Below, piece after piece: positions 45,170 through 52,922 of a stretch of DNA of 64,000 bases. This DNA is from Mediterraneibacter glycyrrhizinilyticus (lineage in GTDB: Bacteria > Bacillota > Clostridia > Lachnospirales > Lachnospiraceae), in contig NZ_JACJLR010000015.1 of the NCBI RefSeq assembly GCF_016902345.1, positions 1 through 64,000 on the forward strand. Direction: 5' to 3'. Both the position numbers and the translations under genes were made by a program. The stretch's first letter is position 1. Each line of letters opens with the position of its first letter. The notes under the pieces are model-generated. The model did no database searches and was not told where the DNA came from. It worked only from the letters and a program-made list of their open reading frames with translations.

Positions 45170-45805
45170 TCAGGCTTTCTGATCCAGCTCCCGGATCACA
45201 CTGGCAATGATCACTCCTCCCACAAGATTTCCTGCGGTCACACAGATAAGCACCTTGCCCACTTCCAGGAGATTCACACCAAAATTCAGGGCATAGGATG
45301 ATATGTAGAACATATCGGCAACAATATGCTCAAATCCGCAGAAGACAAAAGCTGTGATAAAAAGCCACACATAAAATATCTGGGCAAATGATCCCCGTTC
45401 CTGTTTTGCTCCGATCAGAACCGCAAATGCGACAAACCAGGCACAGAGAATCCCCAGGATGAACAGGCTCTGCGGGGTGTCGTTCAGCTTTGTCTCCCCG
45501 ATCGTTCTGACAGATTCCTGAATAAGACTGTTAAATCTGGAAGAAAAGATGATGACCGCGGAGATCAATGTGCCGATCCCGTTTCCGACCCATGAGATTC
45601 CGATATCTTTCCATCCATAGCTGTGGTCGTACACCGACAACGGACAGACTCTTGTTATGAGCATGTTATGCAGATTAAGGACAAGAAAAATCCCTGTTGA
45701 GAAAAACAGACTCCCGACAAGAGTATCTGGAACTGCCAGATAGACCATTGCTCCCATTGAGATAAAAATCCCCGCCATAATACTGCTGATCCATTTCTTT
45801 TTCAT
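45170..45805 (-). CDS. formate/nitrite transporter (FNT) family protein
   Basis: 211 aa with six transmembrane segments, shorter than usual FNT channels (250-280 aa). VFCGFEHIVADMFYI and VTAGNLVGGVIIA correspond to the FNT motifs around the pore histidine and the last helices. It is a divergent member; its anion (formate, nitrite, hydrosulfide or other) is unknown. It has its own promoter. Confidence 0.75.
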   Translation of the reverse strand: MKKKWISSIMAGIFISMGAMVYLAVPDTLVGSLFFSTGIFLVLNLHNMLITRVCPLSVYDHSYGWKDIGISWVGNGIGTLISAVIIFSSRFNSLIQESVRTIGETKLNDTPQSLFILGILCAWFVAFAVLIGAKQERGSFAQIFYVWLFITAFVFCGFEHIVADMFYISSYALNFGVNLLEVGKVLICVTAGNLVGGVIIASVIRELDQKA

Positions 45806-45841
45806 ATAACTTCTCCTCGTGTGTTATTCAAATTCCAACCA

Positions 45842-45870
45842 ATTCTACTAGAAGAGAAGTCAAAATTCAA
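45842..45870 (-). promoter_or_regulatory. promoter of the FNT-family gene
   Basis: Minus strand TTGAAT (45870-45865), 17 bases, TAGAAT (45847-45842), with GAGGAG before the ATG at 45805. Confidence 0.55.
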
Positions 45871-45904
45871 TTCTTTTTGAAATAATATGTGGCAGATGAT
45901 AATA

Positions 45905-45957
45905 AATCTCAGCAATACCCCGCTTCTTCAACAGAGAATACGTATATTGCTGAGATT
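45905..45957 (-). terminator. inverted repeat after the HAD gene
   Basis: A perfect 13-bp inverted repeat (45905-45917 with 45945-45957) around a 27-base loop, 12 bases after the HAD gene stop. No clear T-tract follows, so it may be a weak terminator or 3' stability hairpin. Confidence 0.5.
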
Positions 45958-45969
45958 GAATAAAGTTTC

Positions 45970-46701
45970 CTATGATAAAAGGATTTCTGTGATAAGTTCC
46001 ATATCCATATGATCCAGAATATGATCCGCATCAGGCTTATCCTCTGCCGGCGAGATATCGGAATGGACATAGAGTGTCGAGAGCCCGGCATTCTTTGCGC
46101 CCTCGATATCACAGATTCCGTCATTTCCCACCATGACCGCTTTCGCAGGATCGATCCCGCAGGTATCGATCAGCCTTTTAAAAAATGTCAGATCCGGCTT
46201 TTTACACCCCTCGTCAGACGAAATAAAGATCCCGTCAAAATATTCGGTGATCCCGAGGGCGCGCATCTCATATTCTGTAAAGATCCTCTGCGCATTGGAG
46301 AGAAGATAGATATTTCTTCCGCTTTTCTTTACCGCCGAGAGCATCTCCTTTGTCCCGTCATACAGCCGGACAAAATCCGTGGAGAGGATCCGGAAGAACT
46401 GTCCCGCATGACGGACAAGCGCTTCATCCGCTGAAACTCCCTTCTCCTGGAACAGCGCCCGGAACACATCCTCTATCCGGATCTCCGGGAATGCCTCATG
46501 AGTATCCCTGCGCAGTGCTTCCTGTCCTGCAGTCATCTCGCCGGTCAGTCTGCGGTAGGAATTCCGGAGTTCATCCGGCGTATACTGCGCACCGTAATAG
46601 GCATAGAACAGTGCCAGTTTTTCCCAGAGACCAGACTTTTCTTCATCTGTACGGATGTCCACCAGAGTCCCGTACAGGTCAAAAATGCATGTTTCGTACA
46701 T
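45970..46701 (-). CDS. HAD-family hydrolase, altered first motif
   Basis: 243 aa of YjjG/pyrimidine 5'-nucleotidase-like layout: motif II LLSNAQR, motif III with GCKKPD, motif IV VGNDGICDIEGAKNAG. Motif I reads DLYGT (Asp8, Tyr10) where phosphatases have DxDGT, so the general acid/base Asp is replaced by Tyr. It may have low or different activity. Cytoplasmic. Confidence 0.85.
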   Translation of the reverse strand: MYETCIFDLYGTLVDIRTDEEKSGLWEKLALFYAYYGAQYTPDELRNSYRRLTGEMTAGQEALRRDTHEAFPEIRIEDVFRALFQEKGVSADEALVRHAGQFFRILSTDFVRLYDGTKEMLSAVKKSGRNIYLLSNAQRIFTEYEMRALGITEYFDGIFISSDEGCKKPDLTFFKRLIDTCGIDPAKAVMVGNDGICDIEGAKNAGLSTLYVHSDISPAEDKPDADHILDHMDMELITEILLS

Positions 46702-46777
46702 CGTTCATTCTCCTGTCGTTTTTCTCCATGGTATCACATCCGTCCGGATCATTCAAACCTTTGCCGCTTTCCCGGGC

Positions 46778-48169
46778 CTAAGCCTGAGACTGTGCGCCAG
46801 CCTTCGGGGTCTCAAGTTTTGCCAGGGTCTTTTTAAACTGTACCGCGAACAGGATCGCCGTAAACGCTACCGCTATCACATCAGCAGCCGGCTCTGCCAT
46901 ATATACCGCAAGCGCCTTGTCCGCGCTCAGGATCGCCGGCATGATATAGATCAGCGGGATCAGAAGGACGAACTTCCTTACCACTGCGACGACGATCGAT
47001 TCCACCGCTCTGCCCAGTGCGTTGAATGTCATCTGGCATGCGATCTGGATTCCAAACAGGCACGCGGCAGCCATATAGATCCTAAGCGCAGTCTTCGTAT
47101 ACTGCATCAGTTCCGGATCTGTCGTGAACATGGCAGCAAATCCCTGGGGAAAGAGAATGACAAGGAGCCATAACAGGCAGGAATACGCAAGGCTTACTTT
47201 TAACAGCATCTTGTAAGTTGCCCGGACACGGTCCACATTCTTCGCTCCATAGTTGTAACTGATGATGGGCTGCGCTCCCTGGCCCAGTCCCTGAAGCGGA
47301 AGCATGGCGAACTGCATCACGCTGGTGAGGATCGTCATCGCTCCGACCGCGATATCTCCGCCGTATCTCTGCAGAGAAGAATTAAAGCAGACTGAGATCA
47401 CACTCTCACTTGCCTGCATCACAAAAACAGACGTGCCGAGTGCGACACAGGGAAGCACGACTTTGGGCTGAAGCCCGATGTTCTTCTTTTTGATCTTCAG
47501 AGTTGTCTTCTTTCCGCAGAGGAACCATACGACCCAGATGCATGACAGCGCCTGTGAGATGATCGTTGCCAGAGCTGCTCCGCGCACATCCATATTAAAT
47601 CCGAAGATAAAGATCGGATCCAGGATGATATTCGATACTGCTCCGATCAGGACGGAGAGCATTCCTGTCTTTGCAAACCCCTGGGCTGTAATAAAAGAGT
47701 TCATGCCAAGGGTAACTTCAACGAAGATCGTTCCCAGAGCATAAATGTTCATGTAATTTACGCCGTACTCGATCGTATTTTCGCTTGCTCCGAATGCCAT
47801 GAGAAAATCCCGGTTCCAGATCAGCAGGATCACAGTCAGGATCACAGAGATGATGATCTGCAGCGTGAAACAGTTGCCCAGAATCTTCTCCGCAGACTCG
47901 TTGTCCTTTTTCCCCATATAGATCGAAGCCCGGGGCGCACCGCCGTATCCGACTAAAGCGGCAAATGCAGAAACGATAAGGATCAGAGGCATACACACGC
48001 CTACGCCTGTGAGCGCCGTCGCTCCGATCTCCGGAATATGACCGATATAGATCCGGTCAACGATATTGTACAGCATATTGATAAGCTGTGCGGCAACCGT
48101 CGGCAGCGCCAGCCTTAAAAGCAGTTTTCCGATTGGTTCTTTCCCAAGAAATTCTTTATCATCTTTCAT
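46778..48169 (-). CDS. MATE family efflux transporter
   Basis: 463 aa from the ATG at 48169, nine bases after AGGAG; an ATG at 48175 overlaps the marR stop as ATGA. Twelve transmembrane segments in two repeats, with LALPTVAAQLINMLYNIVDRIYIG at the start. Sodium- or proton-coupled export of cationic drugs is the family role. It is co-transcribed with, and presumably repressed by, the MarR protein upstream. Confidence 0.92.
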   Translation of the reverse strand: MKDDKEFLGKEPIGKLLLRLALPTVAAQLINMLYNIVDRIYIGHIPEIGATALTGVGVCMPLILIVSAFAALVGYGGAPRASIYMGKKDNESAEKILGNCFTLQIIISVILTVILLIWNRDFLMAFGASENTIEYGVNYMNIYALGTIFVEVTLGMNSFITAQGFAKTGMLSVLIGAVSNIILDPIFIFGFNMDVRGAALATIISQALSCIWVVWFLCGKKTTLKIKKKNIGLQPKVVLPCVALGTSVFVMQASESVISVCFNSSLQRYGGDIAVGAMTILTSVMQFAMLPLQGLGQGAQPIISYNYGAKNVDRVRATYKMLLKVSLAYSCLLWLLVILFPQGFAAMFTTDPELMQYTKTALRIYMAAACLFGIQIACQMTFNALGRAVESIVVAVVRKFVLLIPLIYIMPAILSADKALAVYMAEPAADVIAVAFTAILFAVQFKKTLAKLETPKAGAQSQA

Positions 48170-48171
48170 GA

Positions 48172-48615
48172 TCATCTTCTCCTCTCTTCAGCCCGTCTTA
48201 CATTTTCAAAATGTCTTGATCTGAGTTTCTCATACGTCCGGTATTCTTCTTCTGAGAACCCCTCGAACATGATATTCCAGTAATCGTTCTGTACTTTTGT
48301 GATATCCTCGATCACGGGGGCTGCTTCCGGCGTGATCTTTAAATGGATCCTACGCCGGTCCTGTTTATCCGGTTCCCTCGAAAGAAGTCCCTTTCCTATC
48401 AGAGAGTCTACTGCTTTAGATACCGCCCCTTTGGACAGCATCTTCAGTTCTGAAATATCAGCTGCAGTATCTTTTTCAGGATTATTCTTCAGAAATCCCA
48501 GGATATCTGCTTCCGTCACTGCAAGGTCATGGGCCATGCAGACACGTTTCAGCATTTTCTCATAAAGTTTTAGCATTCCCCGGAGTCCCTGCCAAAATTC
48601 CGTAGCATTTCTCAT
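48172..48615 (-). CDS. MarR family transcriptional regulator
   Basis: 147 aa. Winged helix about 30-100 with ISELKMLSKGAVSKAVDSLIGKG as recognition region and the basic wing DKQDRRRIHLKIT. It lies next to a MATE efflux gene with an ATGA overlap. A strong dyad over its promoter (48634-48670) fits autorepression released by a drug ligand. Confidence 0.92.
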   Translation of the reverse strand: MRNATEFWQGLRGMLKLYEKMLKRVCMAHDLAVTEADILGFLKNNPEKDTAADISELKMLSKGAVSKAVDSLIGKGLLSREPDKQDRRRIHLKITPEAAPVIEDITKVQNDYWNIMFEGFSEEEYRTYEKLRSRHFENVRRAEERRR

Positions 48616-48633
48616 ATGATCGTTCCTCCCGAT

Positions 48634-48695
48634 AATAGTTTACAAAGAAACCGTTTCCCAATAAACTATTGTAGTCCCGTTATTTTCCATGTCAA
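48634..48695 (-). promoter_or_regulatory. marR-MATE promoter with overlapping 37-bp dyad operator
   Basis: Minus strand TTGACA (48695-48690), 16 bases, TACAAT (48673-48668). From 48670 down to 48634 runs a dyad whose arms of 18 bases match at 14 positions around one central base; the outer nine bases (AATAGTTTA and TAAACTATT) are perfect. It covers the -10 and the transcription start, the classic place for a MarR repressor. Confidence 0.8.
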
Positions 48696-48724
48696 GATAT
48701 TTCTGTAAAAAATGCAGAAACACA

Positions 48725-48785
48725 AGATGGCATAAGCCATGTCCGTCGGTCCTGATATGACCGACAGACACGGCTTATGCCATCT
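48725..48785 (-). terminator. long hairpin terminator of the aldo/keto reductase gene
   Basis: A 27-position stem (48725-48751 with 48759-48785) and 7-base loop. Two plus-strand A-C mismatches become G-U pairs in minus-strand RNA, so the structure is complete for leftward transcripts. A T-rich stretch follows on the minus strand. It ends the transcript of the gene at 48857 before the marR promoter. Confidence 0.8.
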
Positions 48786-48856
48786 GTATTTTGTTAGAAA
48801 GACTGCGTTTTTGTGCCTCCTGTTTTCGGGCAGACTGCATTCTCCCGCTATCGCTT

Positions 48857-49870
48857 TTACAGAAATGTCTTATAGTCCTCATAGTTCTTCACCAGCAGAT
48901 CCGGCGTGTTCAGCCCATAAGGACATTTTTTCATGCACTGCCCGCAGTGCAGGCAGTCCTCGATCTTCTTCATTTTCCCCTGCCATTCTTCGGAGAGCCA
49001 TCCGTCCTGAGGCGCTCGACGGAGCATCAGACTCATCCTTGCACAGTTGTTGATCTCGATCCCCGCCGGACATGGCATACAGTAACCGCATCCCCGGCAG
49101 AAATCTCCAGAGAGCTGTTTTTTATCTGCCTCGATCTCTTGCAGTAGAGCATCATCAAGCTGCGGAGGGCAGTCCTGATAAGATAAAAATTCATCCAGTT
49201 CCGACTCTCTCTGAACGCCCCAGATTGGAGCCACATGGTCAAACTGGGGCTGAGCCATATACGCGTAAGCAGCAGCAGAATTATGGATCAGTCCTCCGGA
49301 GAGCCCTTTCATTGCGATAAATCCCATCTCCGCCTCCCGACACTCTTCCACGATCTTCAGATCCGCATCGGCTGCCAGATAGGAAAACGGGAACTGCAGT
49401 GTCTCGTACAACCCGGATTCTATTGCTTCCCTCGCTACAGCGATCCTGTGGTTCGTGATCCCAATGTGACGGATCTTTCCCTGCTTCTTTGCCTCCAGCG
49501 CCGCATCGTACAGCCCGGACTCATCTCCCGGCTTCGGGCAGAACGATGGATTGTGGAACTGATAGATATCAATATAGTCCGTCTTCATCTTCCTCAGGCT
49601 CTCTTCCAGATCCTTCCAGAATCCTTCTGCCGTCGCTGCCATGGTCTTTGTGCTGATGATGATCTTATCTCTCGTATACTCGAATGCCGCTCCGATCTTC
49701 TCCTCACTGTCAGAATAAGCCCGCGCTGTGTCAAAATAATTGATGCCGTTATAGAACGCCTTCTGAAGAAGATATACGGCATCTTTTTTCGTAATGCGCT
49801 GGATCGGAAGTGCCCCGAATCCGTTCTTATTTACTTCAATCCCTGTCTTTCCCAAGATCACTCTGTCCAT
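48857..49870 (-). CDS. aldo/keto reductase with two [4Fe-4S] cluster motifs
   Basis: 337 aa. An AKR TIM barrel (about 1-250; active-site residues in FDTARAYSDSEEKIG) followed by a ferredoxin-like tail with CRGCGYCMPCPAGI and CLHCGQCMKKCPYG. This iron-sulfur AKR class is common in anaerobes and may take electrons from ferredoxin. Substrate unknown. Confidence 0.92.
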   Translation of the reverse strand: MDRVILGKTGIEVNKNGFGALPIQRITKKDAVYLLQKAFYNGINYFDTARAYSDSEEKIGAAFEYTRDKIIISTKTMAATAEGFWKDLEESLRKMKTDYIDIYQFHNPSFCPKPGDESGLYDAALEAKKQGKIRHIGITNHRIAVAREAIESGLYETLQFPFSYLAADADLKIVEECREAEMGFIAMKGLSGGLIHNSAAAYAYMAQPQFDHVAPIWGVQRESELDEFLSYQDCPPQLDDALLQEIEADKKQLSGDFCRGCGYCMPCPAGIEINNCARMSLMLRRAPQDGWLSEEWQGKMKKIEDCLHCGQCMKKCPYGLNTPDLLVKNYEDYKTFL

Positions 49871-49903
49871 ATTTTCTGCCTCCCTGTTCTTTTTAATCTT
49901 GCG

Positions 49904-50113
49904 CTATCGCTTTGCCGCCGAAAAATCAGCCGCCTCTTTCACCCAGCCCAAAAGCTCATCATCAATCTCCTCCGGGTCTGCGATCAGGATATGATGGGTC
50001 CAGCGGTTCGGGTAAGGCTCTGTCGCAATATCGACCCGGGATGATCCAAGTTTTCTGCCCGACCCCACTGTGACTACGATATATGCGTCCGGACAATCCT
50101 TTGCCTTCCGCAC
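49904..50113 (-). CDS. DUF5655-like C-terminal fragment, small protein
   Basis: 69 aa, GTG start at 50113 behind AGGAAAA. The PYPNRWTHHILIADPEEIDDELLGWVKEA stretch matches the C-terminal half of DUF5655 proteins. The usual N-terminal half is missing: the HD gene ends eight bases upstream. It is either a minimal version or a truncated gene kept in frame. Confidence 0.65.
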   Translation of the reverse strand: MRKAKDCPDAYIVVTVGSGRKLGSSRVDIATEPYPNRWTHHILIADPEEIDDELLGWVKEAADFSAAKR

Positions 50114-50120
50114 TTTTTTC

Positions 50121-50714
50121 CTAATATCCCATATCGCTCATTTCTTTCTGAATGTCAGCTTCGCAGGAGCGCATCGCCAGGATCGTCTTCTCAAACAGTT
50201 CGTTCAGTTCCCAACCAAGTCTCTCCGCTCCGGTACGTATGATATCCCTTGAACATCCCGCCGCGAAACGTTTGTCCTTGAATTTTTTCTTCACGCTGGA
50301 TACTTCCATATCCATCACACTTTTTGACGGACGCATCAGCGCAGCCGCCCAGATCAGTCCGGTCAGCTCGTCTGCGGCAAAGAGCACCTTTTCCATCTCA
50401 TGGACCGGTTCCTTATCGCTGCATATCCCATATCCATGAGAACAGACCGTATGGATCATATCTTCCCCGACGCCGCCTTTTTCAAGGAGTTCCGGCGCTT
50501 TCTGGCAGTGTTCTTCCGGATACATCTCAAAATCGATGTCATGTAACAGTCCGCTGATCGCCCAGTAATCTGCCTCATCGCCATATCCCAGTTCATTGGC
50601 ATACCAGCGCATCACGCCCTCCACAGTAAGAGCGTGCTGGATATGAAATGCCTCTTTGTTATATGTCCTGAGCAATTCCAGTGCCTGCTCTCTTGTGATC
50701 TTACTCGTTCTCAT
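50121..50714 (-). CDS. HD-domain phosphohydrolase
   Basis: 197 aa. The HD signature is GLLHDIDFEMYP (His58, Asp59), with His27 region upstream, CSHGY (His93) and AADELTGLI providing the other metal ligands. These enzymes hydrolyse phosphate esters, often nucleotides; the substrate cannot be predicted. A Cys- and Lys-rich C-terminal half includes RFAAGCSRDII. Confidence 0.88.
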   Translation of the reverse strand: MRTSKITREQALELLRTYNKEAFHIQHALTVEGVMRWYANELGYGDEADYWAISGLLHDIDFEMYPEEHCQKAPELLEKGGVGEDMIHTVCSHGYGICSDKEPVHEMEKVLFAADELTGLIWAAALMRPSKSVMDMEVSSVKKKFKDKRFAAGCSRDIIRTGAERLGWELNELFEKTILAMRSCEADIQKEMSDMGY

Positions 50715-50831
50715 CTTCTGTCATCCCTCCTGTGATCTCATTGTGGATTTTCACTATTGACATTATAATTCTCCTGAAGGAAAGATGCAACTCATATCCA
50801 GTCAGAGAGACAAGGTACACAGTACAGTGTT

Positions 50832-51245
50832 TTATCTTTCTTCCATAGAAAGAGTCATCTCACGGATCTCATTCCTTGAGATCACAGAACTTCCAAAGGG
50901 ACGCATTGCCAGAGCCATCAGCTTCATCGGATTGTCATCTGCAGCCACCCGGTTAGAACTGATCTTCCCACATCGGATGCAGCGGTGGATGATCGCCCAT
51001 TCCCCGTTCTTCCGGACCCAGACCCCAATAGGCTCCATTCTTCCATGGCACTCGGATTCCCGGTCTCCCGGTTCATTATCCAGGTGTATACTGTAAAGAC
51101 AATTCGGGCAGTGATTTCTGTGGTTCGTCCCGGCTCCCGCTGAGACGACCGGCCACCCGCATATTTTGCATGTGAATGAATCAGTGCAGGGATGGGTCCT
51201 GTAATATTTCTTGTCATATTTTCTCTTTTTATTTTCTCTGTTCAT
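50832..51245 (-). CDS. RNHCP domain protein (second of a tandem pair)
   Basis: 137 aa from the ATG at 51245, which overlaps the stop of the preceding gene as ATGA. The domain carries CKICGWP, NHRNHCPNCLYSIHL, the CHGRMEPIGVWVR strand and HRCIRCGK, so four CxxC/CxxCxx zinc-binding elements. RNHCP proteins are of unknown function; the zinc-ribbon look suggests RNA or protein binding. Upstream gene is a related copy. Confidence 0.85.
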   Translation of the reverse strand: MNRENKKRKYDKKYYRTHPCTDSFTCKICGWPVVSAGAGTNHRNHCPNCLYSIHLDNEPGDRESECHGRMEPIGVWVRKNGEWAIIHRCIRCGKISSNRVAADDNPMKLMALAMRPFGSSVISRNEIREMTLSMEER

Positions 51246-51628
51246 TTCTGTTTTCCTCCTGTGTCTCCGCTGCCTCCCATGATCCGGGTCAGCTCTTCGA
51301 TCCGTTCGACCGGGAAAGGCGGGGATGATATCGGTTTCGATGCGATCGACAGTATTTTTATCCTGTTGTCCTTTTCTGTTACGGGAACAGTCCTCATCTC
51401 TCCGCAGAACTGGCACCGCTGAACGATCTCCCATTCTTTTTCCGTTCTTACCCAGATCCCTACCGGCTCCAGGATCCCGCCGCACTCATTTTCTTCTTCG
51501 TCCTCAACATGGATGCCTGAAAGACAGTTCGGACAGTGGTCCGGCATGCTTTCTGTCTCTGAAAACAGCGAAGTCCATCCGCAGTTCAGACATCGATATG
51601 TTTTTATCTGATCTTTTATTCCTTTCAT
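51242..51628 (-). CDS. RNHCP-like domain protein (first of a tandem pair)
   Basis: 128 aa. CLNCGWT, DHCPNCLSGIHV, CGGILEPVGIWVR and QRCQFCGEMR align with the neighbouring protein, but the Arg-Asn of RNHCP is replaced (MPDHCPNC). The C-terminal tails differ. The pair is a tandem duplication with translational coupling. Its ATG at 51628 is preceded by GAAGGAG. Confidence 0.8.
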   Translation of the reverse strand: MKGIKDQIKTYRCLNCGWTSLFSETESMPDHCPNCLSGIHVEDEEENECGGILEPVGIWVRTEKEWEIVQRCQFCGEMRTVPVTEKDNRIKILSIASKPISSPPFPVERIEELTRIMGGSGDTGGKQK

Positions 51629-51660
51629 GTTCCTATATTCTCCTTCTGTAAAATAAAAAA

Positions 51661-51686
51661 GGATAACCCATCACTCTGAGTTATCC
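51661..51686 (-). terminator. intrinsic terminator of the small transcription unit
   Basis: Stem 51661-51667 with 51680-51686 (extended by a G-U in minus RNA), then TTTTTTATTTT on the minus strand. It closes the unit that starts at the 51945-51973 promoter and lies between it and the RNHCP genes. Confidence 0.8.
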
Positions 51687-51723
51687 GCATACCTGTACCA
51701 CTTTATGATCCTCTCCGGAGTTT

Positions 51724-51910
51724 TCATTCAAACGAAAAAACCGGAATACTCCGGCTGATCTTTTCCTGTATTTCGGGCATACAAAAATAAAACTGCCCGA
51801 AAAAAGAAGCCAGCCTGATGATCCTATCCGCAAACAGGTACAACAAAAAACCCATCGTAATACTTTTGATGAGAAAAATAATTGTTCCTATGTTAGCGAA
51901 TAGCCGACAT
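51724..51910 (-). pseudogene. small hydrophobic ORF with a one-base frame break (type I toxin-like candidate)
   Basis: A strong ribosome site (51922-51917, six bases from the ATG at 51910) starts a five-codon frame, Met-Ser-Ala-Ile-Arg, ended by TAA at 51895-51893. Shifting one base forward at that point opens 56 codons (51894-51724) beginning NIGTIIFLIKSITMGFLLYL, a transmembrane segment followed by a basic amphipathic part. A dedicated promoter, short leader and terminator frame it. Either a small membrane peptide gene broken by a one-base change, or a +1 frameshift. Not recognised as a named family. Confidence 0.5.
51866..51894 (+). promoter_or_regulatory. possible antisense promoter over the small ORF
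   Basis: Plus strand TTGATG (51866-51871), 17 bases, TATGTT (51889-51894). Transcription would run across the ribosome site and promoter of the small minus-strand gene, as an antisense antitoxin RNA would. Weak on its own. Confidence 0.35.
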
Positions 51911-51944
51911 CAAGCCACCTCCAATCCTTACTTATTCTTTCATC

Positions 51945-51973
51945 ATGATAGCATATGGATCATTCTGTATCAA
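51945..51973 (-). promoter_or_regulatory. promoter of the small transcription unit
   Basis: Minus strand TTGATA (51973-51968), 17 bases, TATCAT (51950-51945). Transcription should begin about 30 bases before the ATG at 51910. An 8-base inverted repeat (TGATAGCA and TGCTATCA) lies around the core, one arm over the -10. Confidence 0.7.
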
Positions 51974-52021
51974 GCCTTATTTTTGCTATCAATATGATTG
52001 TTTTAAACCTTCCTTCAAACG

Positions 52022-52909
52022 TCACCGCCTGTCTTCTCTGATAAAAGGCTCTTCTATCCTATCTTCTGTCAGGATTCCATATTTTGACGGACGGCGGTAT
52101 GCATTTCCATGCACCTCGTCCTTTCGGTACTGTCTCAGCTGATCCAGGTCAAGCTCTGCAATGAAAATCCCTTCTTCGGTACCTGCTTCCAAAATGCAGG
52201 TGTCCCGGGATCCTTCCAGCTCCGGCAGATATACCACTCCGTCAAAGACTGTCGATCTGCCGTTGCAGTCGGGGACCGTCCCTGGATAATTGCTGGTTGC
52301 GACCGCCAGCATGTTTTCAAACGCTCTCGCGCGAAGCTGGGAGAGACGGTTGATCTCCATAGGGCAGGCATTGGGGACAAGGATGAGTTCCGCGCCCTGA
52401 AGCATAAGTATCCGGGCGCTTTCCGGGAACTCCCTGTCATAACAGATCATAGCCCCAACCTTCACAGTACCTTTGGCTGTATCAAGATCAATTGTATAGA
52501 ACTCCTCGCCGGGCGTCAGATTCCGTTCTACACTGAAATCGCAGGTATGTACCTTTGCATAAACCATGCGCTTCTCTCCGTGACGGTCAAACAGGATCAA
52601 CGTATTGCGTACTCCATCCCCGTACTCCTCAAGCAGTGTGATACCGATCGCCATGTTCAGCTCTTGGGCAAGCTCTCTGAAGGCGTTGACAAATCCGCTG
52701 TCGGCAGGGATTGCTTCCATTTTCCATTCTTCCACAGGCCGCCCGTGGATCCGATAGCCGTTGCTCCACATCTCAGGGAACAAGGCAATATCCGCACCCC
52801 TGTTCTTTGCTTCCCAGCAGCTTCTGATCCCTTTTTCCAGATTCCCTTCCAGCGAGCCGCAGGGCGCGATCTGCAGTAAAGCTATGTTTAACATCTCTTT
52901 TGAATTCAT
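52022..52909 (-). CDS. carbon-nitrogen hydrolase (nitrilase superfamily)
   Basis: About 295 aa; the ATG at 52909 follows GAGAAAG, a GTG lies six bases earlier. Catalytic triad of the family: Glu in LFPEMWSNG, Lys in VYAKVHTCDF, Cys in GAMICYDREFPE. Hydrolyses a non-peptide C-N bond in an amide, urea or carbamoyl compound; the substrate is unknown. Cytoplasmic. It follows the DinB-like gene by eight bases or so. Confidence 0.9.
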   Translation of the reverse strand: MNSKEMLNIALLQIAPCGSLEGNLEKGIRSCWEAKNRGADIALFPEMWSNGYRIHGRPVEEWKMEAIPADSGFVNAFRELAQELNMAIGITLLEEYGDGVRNTLILFDRHGEKRMVYAKVHTCDFSVERNLTPGEEFYTIDLDTAKGTVKVGAMICYDREFPESARILMLQGAELILVPNACPMEINRLSQLRARAFENMLAVATSNYPGTVPDCNGRSTVFDGVVYLPELEGSRDTCILEAGTEEGIFIAELDLDQLRQYRKDEVHGNAYRRPSKYGILTEDRIEEPFIREDRR

Positions 52910-52922
52910 TTTCACTTTCTCT

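Noticed and set aside
51736-51754. CCGGA/TCCGG hairpin followed by six T within the small transcription unit
   Set aside because: Only five base pairs; could be an early terminator or attenuator, but it lies inside the possible coding frame and the stronger terminator is further on. Not listed separately.
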